A stretch of 64,000 nt of DNA, from the NCBI RefSeq assembly GCF_021401245.1, contig NZ_JACBFY010000003.1:124001-188000 (forward strand), written 5' to 3'. Every line of letters starts with the position of its first letter. Within the stretch, counting starts at the first letter, position 1. A program made the translations under genes and the position numbers. Of this stretch, positions 17,643-27,541 are shown in pieces. The notes beneath the pieces were generated by a model, which worked only from the letters and a program-made list of their open reading frames with translations, was not told the origin of the DNA and searched no databases. Origin of the DNA: Pseudacidovorax sp. NFM-22. Lineage in GTDB: Bacteria; Pseudomonadota; Gammaproteobacteria; Burkholderiales; Burkholderiaceae_C.

Positions 17643-20600
17643 TGTCCGCCGCGCCGTTCGAGAAGCCTTCAGGCTTCAACCTCTCCGCCTGGGCGCTCGA
17701 CCATGCGCCGCTCACGCGCTACCTGATGGTGGTGCTGATGGTGCTGGGCTTCGCGGCCTACTTCCAGCTGGGGCAGGACGAGGACCCGCCCTTCACCTTC
17801 CGCGCCATGGTGGTGCGCACCTACTGGCCCGGCGCCACCGCGCAGCAGGTGGCCGAGCAGGTCACCGACAAGATCGAGCGCACGCTGCAGGAGGTGCCCT
17901 ATGCCGACAAGATCCGCAGCTACTCCAAGCCCGGCGAGTCGCAGGTCGTCTTCGAGCTGAAGGACGCGGCCCGCCCATCGGAGGTGCCGCAGGTCTGGTA
18001 CACGGTGCGCAAGAAGATCGGCGACATGCGCTACACGCTGCCCGGCAACATCCAGGGGCCGTTCTTCAACGACGACTTCGGCGACGTGTACGGCGTGATC
18101 TACGCGCTGCGGGGCCAGGGCTTCAGCCCGGCCGAGCTCAAGACCGTGGCCGACGACCTGCGCCTGCGCCTGCTGCGCGTGAAGGACGTGGCCAAGGTCG
18201 AGCAGTTCGGCGTGCAGGACGAGAAGGTCTTCGTCGAGGTCTCGCAGAAGCGGCTGGCCCAGATGGGTCTGGACCTCAATGCCGTGCTGCAGCAGCTCGG
18301 CGCCCAGAACGCGGTGGAGAGCGCCGGCACCATCCGATCGCCGCAGGACGTGCTGCAGGTGCGCGTCGGCGGCCAGTTCACCGACCTCGACCAGCTGCGC
18401 GCCATGCCCATCCGCGGCAGCTCGGGCAACCAGCTGCGCCTGGGCGACATCGCGCGGGTCGAGCGCGGCTATGTCGATCCGCCCAGCGTCAAGGTGCACT
18501 ACCAGGGCGATCCGGTGATCGGGCTGGGCATCTCGATGATGAAGGGCGGCGACATCATCGCGCTGGGCAAGGCGCTGCAGGAGACGGTCGCCCAGGTCAA
18601 CACCCAGCTGCCCGCCGGCATGCGGCTCGACCAGGTGCAGGACCAGCCGGCGACGGTGGCCACCTCGGTCAACGAGTTCGTCAAGGTGCTGATCGAGGCG
18701 GTGGTCATCGTGCTGGGCGTGAGCTTCATCGCGCTGGGACTGCACAAGGGCGGACGCTTCGGCTGGCACATCGACTGGCGGCCCGGGCTGGTGGTGGGCA
18801 TCACCATTCCGCTGGTGCTGTCGGTCACCTTCCTGGCCATGAATTACTTCGGCATCGGGCTGCACAAGATCTCGCTGGGCTCGCTGATCATCGCCCTGGG
18901 CCTTCTGGTGGACGACGCCATCATCGCGGTCGAGATGATGGTGCGGAAGATGGAGGAGGGCTACGACAAGCGCCGCGCCGCCACCTTCGCCTACGACGTG
19001 ACGGCCATGCCCATGCTCACAGGCACGCTGATCACGGCGGCGGGCTTCCTGCCCATCGGCATCGCCAAGTCGACGACGGGCGAATACACCTTCGCCATCT
19101 TCGCGGTGACGGTCATCGCGCTGCTGCTGTCGTGGATCGTGTCGGTGTACTTCGTGCCCTACCTCGGCACGCTGCTGCTCAAGGTCAAGCCGCACGACCC
19201 TGATGCCCCGCCGCACGAGCTGTTCGATACCCCGTTCTACAACCGCTTCCGCGGCGCGGTGGACTGGTGCGTGACCCATCGCTGGATCACCATCGTCGTC
19301 ACCCTGGCCGTGTTGGCGCTGGGCATCCTGGGCATGACGCGGGTGCAGCAGCAGTTCTTTCCGGATTCGAACCGGCCGGAGATCATGGTCGACACCTGGT
19401 TTCCCGAGGGCACGAGCTTCGAGGCCAACGAGGCCGTCACGAAGCGCCTGGAGCGGCGCCTGATGGCGCAGGACGGCGTGCAGAGCGTGGCCACGTGGAT
19501 CGGCTCGGGCGCGCCGCGCTTCTACCTGCCGCTGGACCAGACCTTTCCGCAGAGCAACGTTTCGCAGTTCATCGTGCTGACCAAGGACTTGAAGGCCCGC
19601 GACGCCGTGCGCCGCCAGCTGCCGACGTTGCTGGCGCAGGAGTTTCCGGAGGTGCGGGGCCGCGTCAAGCTGCTGGCCAGCGGGCCTCCGGTGCCGTATC
19701 CGGTGCAGTTCCGGGTGGTGGGCGACGATCCGGCCACGCTGCGGCGCCTGGCCGACGAGGTCAAGGCCGAGGTCCGCAGCAATCCGTCGATGGTGGGCGT
19801 CAACGACAACTGGAACGAGTCGATCAAGTCCATCCGCATGGACGTCGACCAGGCCAAGGCGCGCGCGCTGGGCGTGACCAGCCAGTCCATCGCCCAGGCC
19901 TCGCGCGGCATCTACACCGGCAATCCCATCGGCCAGTACCGCGAGCAGGACAAGCTGATCGACATCGTGCTGCGCCAGGCCCGCGAGGAGCGCGATGCGA
20001 TCTCGGACCTAACGGATGCGTACGTGACGACTGCCGCTGGCCGCTCGATCCCGCTGCTGCAGATCGCCCAGCCGCATTTCGCCTGGGAGCCGGGCGTGAT
20101 CTGGCGCTGGAACCGCGCCTATGCCGTCACCGTGCAGGGTGACGTGGTGGATGGCATGCAGGGCGCGACCGTGTCGCAGCAGCTGATGCCCAGGCTGCGC
20201 GCGCTAGAGGCGAAGTGGAAGGAGCGTGGCGAGCCGCCGGTGCGCATCGAGGCGGCCGGTGCGGTGGAGGAGAGCAGCAAGGGCTCTGCCTCGATCATGG
20301 CCGGCATCCCGATCATGCTGTTCGCCGTCTTCACGCTGCTGATGCTGCAACTGCACAGCTTCAGCCGGGCGCTGCTGGTCTTCCTGACCGGCCCGATGGG
20401 CATCGCCGGCGTGGCCGCGGCGCTGCTGCTGCTGGACCGGCCTTTCGGCTTCGTCGCCATGCTGGGCGTCATCGCACTGATGGGGATGATCCAGCGCAAC
20501 TCGGTGATCCTGATCGACCAGATCGAGCTGGACCGCGCGGCCGGCGTGCCGGCGCGGCGGGCCATCGTCGAATCGGCGGTGCGGCGGTTGCGACCGATCG

Positions 20601-20821
20601 TGCTGACGGCGGCGGCAGCCGTGCTGGCGATGATCCCGCTGTCCCGCAGTGTGTTCTGGGGACCGATGGCGGTCGCCATCATGGGTGGGCTAATCGTGGC
20701 CACGGCGCTGACGCTGCTGGCGCTGCCGGCCATGTATGCGGCCTGGTTCCGCATCGGCCACGACGACGCCTTGGCGCCGTCGGAACCGGACACACCGGCC
20801 GCTCCTGCGGCTGCGCATTAG
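17642..20821 (+). CDS. RND efflux transporter permease
   Basis: A 1059-residue proton-driven pump with the twelve-helix, two-halves layout of the RND superfamily. The proton-relay aspartates are seen in ALGLLVDDAIIAVEMM (fourth helix), and the second half has ALMGMIQRNSVILIDQIEL. The large periplasmic loops lie at about residues 40-340 and 560-870. It is probably a drug/solvent (HAE-type) pump rather than a metal pump, since no methionine-rich metal relay is apparent. It overlaps the adaptor gene by one base. No outer-membrane factor gene is next to it. Confidence 0.9.
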   Translation: MSAAPFEKPSGFNLSAWALDHAPLTRYLMVVLMVLGFAAYFQLGQDEDPPFTFRAMVVRTYWPGATAQQVAEQVTDKIERTLQEVPYADKIRSYSKPGESQVVFELKDAARPSEVPQVWYTVRKKIGDMRYTLPGNIQGPFFNDDFGDVYGVIYALRGQGFSPAELKTVADDLRLRLLRVKDVAKVEQFGVQDEKVFVEVSQKRLAQMGLDLNAVLQQLGAQNAVESAGTIRSPQDVLQVRVGGQFTDLDQLRAMPIRGSSGNQLRLGDIARVERGYVDPPSVKVHYQGDPVIGLGISMMKGGDIIALGKALQETVAQVNTQLPAGMRLDQVQDQPATVATSVNEFVKVLIEAVVIVLGVSFIALGLHKGGRFGWHIDWRPGLVVGITIPLVLSVTFLAMNYFGIGLHKISLGSLIIALGLLVDDAIIAVEMMVRKMEEGYDKRRAATFAYDVTAMPMLTGTLITAAGFLPIGIAKSTTGEYTFAIFAVTVIALLLSWIVSVYFVPYLGTLLLKVKPHDPDAPPHELFDTPFYNRFRGAVDWCVTHRWITIVVTLAVLALGILGMTRVQQQFFPDSNRPEIMVDTWFPEGTSFEANEAVTKRLERRLMAQDGVQSVATWIGSGAPRFYLPLDQTFPQSNVSQFIVLTKDLKARDAVRRQLPTLLAQEFPEVRGRVKLLASGPPVPYPVQFRVVGDDPATLRRLADEVKAEVRSNPSMVGVNDNWNESIKSIRMDVDQAKARALGVTSQSIAQASRGIYTGNPIGQYREQDKLIDIVLRQAREERDAISDLTDAYVTTAAGRSIPLLQIAQPHFAWEPGVIWRWNRAYAVTVQGDVVDGMQGATVSQQLMPRLRALEAKWKERGEPPVRIEAAGAVEESSKGSASIMAGIPIMLFAVFTLLMLQLHSFSRALLVFLTGPMGIAGVAAALLLLDRPFGFVAMLGVIALMGMIQRNSVILIDQIELDRAAGVPARRAIVESAVRRLRPIVLTAAAAVLAMIPLSRSVFWGPMAVAIMGGLIVATALTLLALPAMYAAWFRIGHDDALAPSEPDTPAAPAAAH

Positions 20822-21030
20822 GGACTTGGGCAAGGCAGAAAGCGCATTCGAACCCGATTAGAATGCGCGATTGACCAATTTCAGGCAGGCGGTGCGTGGC
20901 GGGTGATCCCCGCGGCCGTCGGAGCACCCAAGGCGGTGCTCCATGCCTCTAGTTTGTTGTCAGGGCGGCCCTGCCTTCGCGGCGCGGCCGCCTTGTTCAT
21001 CATCCACCATCGGCTGAAAAGTCCGGAGCT

Positions 21031-21117
21031 GCGCGGGTGGCGAAATTGGTAGACGCACCAGGTTTAGGTCCTGACGCCAGCAATGGTGTGGGGGTTCGAG
21101 TCCCCCCCCGCGCACCA
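21031..21117 (+). tRNA. tRNA-Leu (anticodon UAG)
   Basis: An 87-base cloverleaf with an encoded CCA end. The acceptor GCGCGGG pairs with CCCGCGC, the D arm reads GGTGGCGAAATTGGTAGACG, the anticodon loop is TTTAGGT (anticodon TAG), a long variable arm follows as expected for leucine tRNA, and the T arm has GGTTCGAGTCC. It ends 29 bases before the trigger factor ATG and may be on the same transcript. Confidence 0.95.
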
Positions 21118-21146
21118 GCATCCTTCATTTGGAAGAGATTCACACC

Positions 21147-22460
21147 ATGACCGTGAACGTTGAAACCCTCGAGAAGCTCGAGCGCAAGATCACCCTGACG
21201 CTCCCCGTGGAGACGATCCAGGCGGAAGTCGATTCGCGGCTCAAGCGGCTGGCCCGCACCGTCAAGATGGACGGCTTCCGTCCGGGCAAGGTGCCCATGA
21301 GCGTCGTGGCCCAGCGCTACGGCTACTCGGTGCAGTACGAGGTGATGAACGACAAGGTCGGCCAGGCCTTCTCGCAGGCCGCCAACGAGGCCAAGCTGCG
21401 CGTCGCCGGCCAGCCCACCATCACCGAGAAGGAAGGCGCCCCTGAAGGCCAGGTGGCCTTCGACGCCGTCTTCGAGGTCTACCCCGAAGTCAAGATCGGC
21501 GACCTGGCCGAAGCCGAGGTCGAGCGCGTCTCGACCGAAGTGACCGACGAGGCCATCGACCGCACCGTCGACATCCTGCGCAAGCAGCGCCGCACCTTCG
21601 GCCTGCGCTCGCAGGACAGCGCCGCGGCCGACGGCGACCGCGTGACGGTCGACTTCGAAGGCAAGATCGACGGCGAGCCCTTCCAGGGCGGCAAGGCCGA
21701 GGACTTCCAGTTCATCGTCGGCGAAGGCCAGATGCTCAAGGAGTTCGAGGACGCCGTGCGCGGCATGAAGGTCGGCGACAGCCGCACCTTCCCGCTGGCC
21801 TTCCCTGCCGACTACCACGGCAAGGACGTGGCGGGCAAGCAGGCCGACTTCATGGTCACCGTCAAGAAGATCGAGGCCGCCAACCTGCCCGAGATCGACG
21901 AGGCTTTCACCAAGTCCCTGGGCATCGGCGAAGGCACGGTCGAGGCGCTGCGTGACGACATCCGCAAGAACCTCGAGCGCGAAGTCAAGTTCCGCCTGCT
22001 GGCGCGCAACAAGACGGCCGTGATGGACGCGCTGCTGGCCAAGTCCGAGCTGGACCTGCCCAAGTCGGTGGTCCAGTCCGAGATCGACCGCATGGTCGAA
22101 GGTGCCCGCGCCGAGCTCAAGCAGCGCGGCATCAAGGATGCCGACAAGGCCCCGATCCCCGCCGACGTGTTCCGTCCGCAGGCCGAGCGCCGCGTGCGCC
22201 TGGGCCTGGTGGTGGCTGAGCTGGTGCGTGCCAACAGCCTCGAAGCCAAGCCCGAGCAGATCAAGGCCCACATCGAAGAGCTGGCCTCCAGCTACGAGAA
22301 GCCGGCCGACGTGGTGCGCTGGTACTACGGCGACAACCGCCGCCTGGCCGAGGTCGAGGCCGTGGTCATCGAGAACAACGTGACCGAGTTCGTCCTGGGC
22401 AAGGCCAAGGTCAGCGACAAGGCCGTCGGCTTCGACGAGCTGATGCAGCAGCAAGGTTGA
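21147..22460 (+). CDS. tig: trigger factor
   Basis: A 437-residue ribosome-associated chaperone with prolyl isomerase activity. The N-terminal ribosome-binding part contains GFRPGKVPMSVV (the family's GFRxGKxP signature) at about residues 44-55; the FKBP-like domain lies at about residues 150-245 (DGDRVTVDFEGKIDGEPFQG); the C-terminal helical arm fills the rest. The ATG at 21147 has GGAAGAG a few bases upstream. It heads the tig-clpP-clpX-lon block conserved in proteobacteria. Confidence 0.97.
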   Translation: MTVNVETLEKLERKITLTLPVETIQAEVDSRLKRLARTVKMDGFRPGKVPMSVVAQRYGYSVQYEVMNDKVGQAFSQAANEAKLRVAGQPTITEKEGAPEGQVAFDAVFEVYPEVKIGDLAEAEVERVSTEVTDEAIDRTVDILRKQRRTFGLRSQDSAAADGDRVTVDFEGKIDGEPFQGGKAEDFQFIVGEGQMLKEFEDAVRGMKVGDSRTFPLAFPADYHGKDVAGKQADFMVTVKKIEAANLPEIDEAFTKSLGIGEGTVEALRDDIRKNLEREVKFRLLARNKTAVMDALLAKSELDLPKSVVQSEIDRMVEGARAELKQRGIKDADKAPIPADVFRPQAERRVRLGLVVAELVRANSLEAKPEQIKAHIEELASSYEKPADVVRWYYGDNRRLAEVEAVVIENNVTEFVLGKAKVSDKAVGFDELMQQQG

Positions 22461-22610
22461 TTGCCTTCTGATCGTTCCTTCGTGGGGCTTGTGCCGTGCG
22501 GCACAGGCCCCATTTGCTTTCCAGCACCGGCTTCGCGGGCGGCAATGTCCGTCGCCTGAAACCCGGCATGCGGCGCAGTACAGTTGCGCCATCTTTTGCG
22601 GAGAAACCCA

Positions 22611-23219
22611 ATGAGTGCACAGGAAACCCAAGCCCTCGGCCTGATCCCGATGGTCATCGAGCAGTCGGGCCGTGGCGAGCGGTCCTTCGACATCTACTCG
22701 CGCCTGCTCAAGGAGCGCGTCGTGTTCCTGGTGGGCGAGGTCAACGACCAGACCGCCAATCTGGTGGTCGCGCAGCTGCTGTTCCTGGAAAGCGAGAACC
22801 CCGACAAGGACATCTCGCTGTACATCAACTCGCCGGGTGGCAGCGTGACGGCCGGCATGTCGATCTTCGACACCATGCAGTTCATCAAGCCTGACGTGTC
22901 GACCATGTGCCTGGGCTTCGCGGCCAGCATGGGTGCCTTCCTGCTGGCGGCGGGTGCGCCGGGCAAGCGTTATTCGCTGCCCAACTCCAAGGTCATGATC
23001 CACCAGGTGCTGGGCGGTGCCCGCGGCCAGGCCACGGACATCGAGATCCAGGCACGGGACATCCTGCGTACCAAGGACCAGATGAACCGCATCCTGGCCG
23101 AGCGCACGGGTCAGCCGCTGGAGAAGATCAAGAACGACACCGAGCGTGACTACTACATGACCGCCGACGAAGCCAAGGACTACGGCATCGTCGACCAGGT
23201 CATCTCGCGGCGCGGCTGA
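22611..23219 (+). CDS. clpP: ATP-dependent Clp protease proteolytic subunit
   Basis: A 202-residue serine peptidase that forms the double-ring chamber fed by ClpX. The catalytic triad is S106 (GFAASMGAF), H131 (MIHQVLGG) and D180 (NDTERDYYM). The start MSAQETQ at 22611 is preceded by a GCGGAG ribosome binding site; a longer in-frame ATG at 22584 only adds a leader. It lies 150 bases after tig and is separated from clpX by a large hairpin. Confidence 0.97.
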   Translation: MSAQETQALGLIPMVIEQSGRGERSFDIYSRLLKERVVFLVGEVNDQTANLVVAQLLFLESENPDKDISLYINSPGGSVTAGMSIFDTMQFIKPDVSTMCLGFAASMGAFLLAAGAPGKRYSLPNSKVMIHQVLGGARGQATDIEIQARDILRTKDQMNRILAERTGQPLEKIKNDTERDYYMTADEAKDYGIVDQVISRRG

Positions 23220-23256
23220 TGCGGGCGCACCGGCGTCAATGCCGGTGTCCGTCCTA

Positions 23257-23297
23257 GGAAAAACGGCGTTTTTCCCTGCGGAAAACGCCGTTTTTCC
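23257..23297. terminator. large perfect hairpin between clpP and clpX
   Basis: A 16-bp uninterrupted stem (GGAAAAACGGCGTTTT with its complement AAAACGCCGTTTTTCC) around a 9-base loop, followed by a short T-rich run. A smaller 7-bp hairpin (CACCGGC / GCCGGTG, 23228-23247) precedes it. The pair could end or attenuate the clpP transcript, giving clpX its own promoter, or protect the clpP mRNA 3' end. The A/T-rich outer arms make it read as a terminator-like site in both directions. Confidence 0.7.
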
Positions 23298-23338
23298 TTT
23301 CGCTATCATTGGTTCATTACTGTTTTGGGCATCCGTTC

Positions 23339-24607
23339 ATGGCCGAGAAAAAAGGCTCTTCCAGCGAGAAAACGCTTTATTGCTCCTTCTGCGGCAAGAG
23401 CCAGCACGAGGTCAAGAAGCTGATCGCCGGCCCTTCCGTTTTCATCTGCGACGAGTGCATCGACCTGTGCAATGAAATCATCCGCGATGAACTGCCCGCG
23501 GGCGGCGATGCGCGCGAGCAGGGCCGCGGCGATCTGCCGACGCCGACCGAGATCAAGGGCAACCTCGACAACTACGTGATCGGCCAGGAGGCTGCCAAGC
23601 GCATGCTCGCGGTGGCGGTCTACAACCACTACAAGCGCCTCAAGCACAAGGAACGGGCCAAGGGCGAGGACGTCGAGCTGTCCAAGAGCAACATCCTGCT
23701 CATCGGTCCGACCGGCTCGGGCAAGACGCTGCTGGCCCAGACGCTGGCCCGCCAGCTCGACGTGCCTTTCGTCATGGCGGACGCCACCACGCTGACCGAG
23801 GCGGGCTACGTGGGCGAGGACGTCGAGAACATCATCCAGAAGCTGCTGCAGAGCTGCAATTACGACGTCGAACGTGCCCAGCGTGGCATCGTCTACATCG
23901 ATGAGATCGACAAGATCTCGCGTAAGTCCGACAACCCGAGCATCACCCGCGACGTGTCGGGCGAGGGCGTCCAGCAGGCGCTGCTCAAGCTGATCGAAGG
24001 CACCATGGCCAGCGTGCCGCCGCAGGGCGGGCGCAAGCATCCCAACCAGGACTTCCTGCAGATCGACACGACCAACATCCTGTTCATCTGCGGCGGCGCC
24101 TTCGCCGGCCTGGAGAAGGTGATCGAAGCGCGTACCGAGGCGTCGGGCATCGGCTTCGGCGCCTTGGTGCGCAGCAAGCAGCAGCGCAGCCTGACCGAGG
24201 TGTTCGGCGAGGTGGAGCCCGAGGACCTGATCAAGTTCGGCCTCATTCCGGAGCTGGTCGGCCGTCTGCCGGTGGTGGCTTCGCTGGCCGAGCTGAGCGA
24301 GGACGCGCTGGTGCAGATCCTGACCGAGCCGCGCAACGCCGTCGTCAAGCAGTTCGCCAAGCTGCTGCAGATGGAAGGCGTGGAGCTGGAGGTGCGTCCG
24401 GCCGCGCTGCGCGCCGTGGCCCGCAAGGCGCTGGCACGCAAGACCGGTGCGCGCGGCCTGCGCTCCATCCTTGAAGGTGCCCTGATCGACACCATGTTCG
24501 ATCTTCCCACGGCGTCCAACGTGGAAAAGGTGGTGGTCGACGAGTCGACCATCGAAGAAAACAAGGCGCCGCTTCTCGTCTATCGCGAGGCGGCCAAGAA
24601 GGCCTGA
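23339..24607 (+). CDS. clpX: ATP-dependent Clp protease ATP-binding subunit
   Basis: A 422-residue AAA+ unfoldase that delivers substrates to ClpP. The N-terminal zinc site has C15, C18, C37 and C40 (LYCSFCGKS and [10 protein letters not shown]). Walker A is [10 protein letters not shown], Walker B is [10 protein letters not shown], and the family motifs [12 protein letters not shown] and [13 protein letters not shown] are intact. The ATG at 23339 gives the usual MAEKKG-type start. It is 11 bases before lon and probably shares a transcript with it. Confidence 0.97.
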   Translation: MAEKKGSSSEKTLYCSFCGKSQHEVKKLIAGPSVFICDECIDLCNEIIRDELPAGGDAREQGRGDLPTPTEIKGNLDNYVIGQEAAKRMLAVAVYNHYKRLKHKERAKGEDVELSKSNILLIGPTGSGKTLLAQTLARQLDVPFVMADATTLTEAGYVGEDVENIIQKLLQSCNYDVERAQRGIVYIDEIDKISRKSDNPSITRDVSGEGVQQALLKLIEGTMASVPPQGGRKHPNQDFLQIDTTNILFICGGAFAGLEKVIEARTEASGIGFGALVRSKQQRSLTEVFGEVEPEDLIKFGLIPELVGRLPVVASLAELSEDALVQILTEPRNAVVKQFAKLLQMEGVELEVRPAALRAVARKALARKTGARGLRSILEGALIDTMFDLPTASNVEKVVVDESTIEENKAPLLVYREAAKKA

Positions 24608-24618
24608 AGAGGAACACC

Positions 24619-27054
<2,436 letters not shown>

Positions 27055-27058
27055 AGAA

Positions 27059-27088
27059 TTTCGGGCCAACGCTTGCGTTGGCCCGAAA
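27059..27088. terminator. 13-bp hairpin after lon
   Basis: TTTCGGGCCAACG and CGTTGGCCCGAAA form a perfect 13-bp stem with a CTTG loop, beginning 5 bases after the lon stop. On the plus strand it is followed by A residues, not T, so it is not a textbook terminator in that direction, though the stem's own final pairs are A/T rich. Its right arm overlaps the proposed -35 of the tRNA-Gly promoter. Confidence 0.6.
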
Positions 27089-27102
27089 AAGAGCCCTATA
27101 AT
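27073..27102 (+). promoter_or_regulatory. promoter of the tRNA-Gly genes
   Basis: A perfect -10 hexamer TATAAT at 27097-27102 lies 15 bases before the first tRNA-Gly. At 18 bp upstream is TTGCGT (27073-27078), a fair -35. The match and position fit a strong sigma70 stable-RNA promoter. Confidence 0.7.
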
Positions 27103-27117
27103 CTAAGGCTCGGTTCT

Positions 27118-27193
27118 GCGGGAATAGCTCAGTTGGTAGAGCGCAACCTTGCCAAGGTTGAGGTCGACGGTTCGAGACCGTTTTCCCGCTCCA
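27118..27193 (+). tRNA. tRNA-Gly (anticodon GCC), first copy
   Basis: A 76-base cloverleaf with encoded CCA: acceptor GCGGGAA / TTCCCGC, D arm GCTCAGTTGGTAGAGC, anticodon loop TTGCCAA (anticodon GCC), T arm CGGTTCGAGACCG. It directly follows a consensus -10 and is identical to the copy 47 bases downstream. Confidence 0.96.
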
Positions 27194-27240
27194 GTTTTAA
27201 GGAGGAAGCCGCAAGGCTTCTTCCAGCGTCCGATCAAGAC

Positions 27241-27316
27241 GCGGGAATAGCTCAGTTGGTAGAGCGCAACCTTGCCAAGGTTGAGGTCGACGGTTCGAGA
27301 CCGTTTTCCCGCTCCA
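27241..27316 (+). tRNA. tRNA-Gly (anticodon GCC), second copy
   Basis: Identical in all 76 bases to the copy at 27118. The 47-base spacer holds GGAAGCCGCAAGGCTTCTTCC, a small processing-type hairpin. Because an integrase gene of the tRNA-Gly-targeting type begins 225 bases downstream, this copy is probably the one whose 3' end was used for integration. Confidence 0.96.
27299..27316 (+). other. probable attachment site (attL) in the tRNA-Gly 3' end
   Basis: The last 18 bases of the second tRNA-Gly (GACCGTTTTCCCGCTCCA) are the kind of segment used by ICEclc-type integrases, which recombine within the 3' end of tRNA-Gly genes. Position next to the integrase supports this. The matching repeat at the far end of the element was not found in the window, so the assignment is inference. 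Confidence 0.5.
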
Positions 27317-27364
27317 AGTTTTGATCTACAGACTTCCACTGACGTCTGTAAGTCATTGAAATTA

Positions 27365-27384
27365 GGGGCTTCGGCCCCTTTTTT
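27365..27384 (+). terminator. rho-independent terminator after the tRNA-Gly pair
   Basis: GGGGC, a TTCG tetraloop and GCCCC are followed by six T residues, 49 bases after the second tRNA. This is a compact terminator for the tRNA transcript and also marks the start of the integrase side. Confidence 0.8.
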
Positions 27385-27541
27385 CATTCCAGCCAAAGCC
27401 ACGGAAATCCACCGACAGCCAGCGTTTTTGAGGCCAAAATTGAGGCCAGAGAATGCGGGTGGTGCCGGTTCCGGGTTGTTGCTGGGGTTGGATCGGGATG
27501 ACCAGCAGCATTGAGCCTAAGTCTCACGACTTAGGAGTTTG

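Noticed and set aside
20921..20992. GGAGCACC/GGTGCTCC and GGCGGCC/GGCCGCC hairpins upstream of tRNA-Leu
   Set aside because: Stems are real but short and lack a T run; too weak to call a terminator for the RND operon.
21000..23309. 769-codon open frame antisense to tig and clpP
   Set aside because: It spans two certain genes and a tRNA on the other strand, and has no domain-like character.
27118..27316. Repeated 76-base units that could be taken for a CRISPR or direct-repeat array
   Set aside because: They are two complete tRNA-Gly genes with proper cloverleaf folds; no CRISPR array is seen in the window.
27426..27448. Double TTGAGGCCA upstream of the integrase as integrase arm sites
   Set aside because: Two 9-base direct repeats are suggestive, but there is no further copy or known consensus to support the call.
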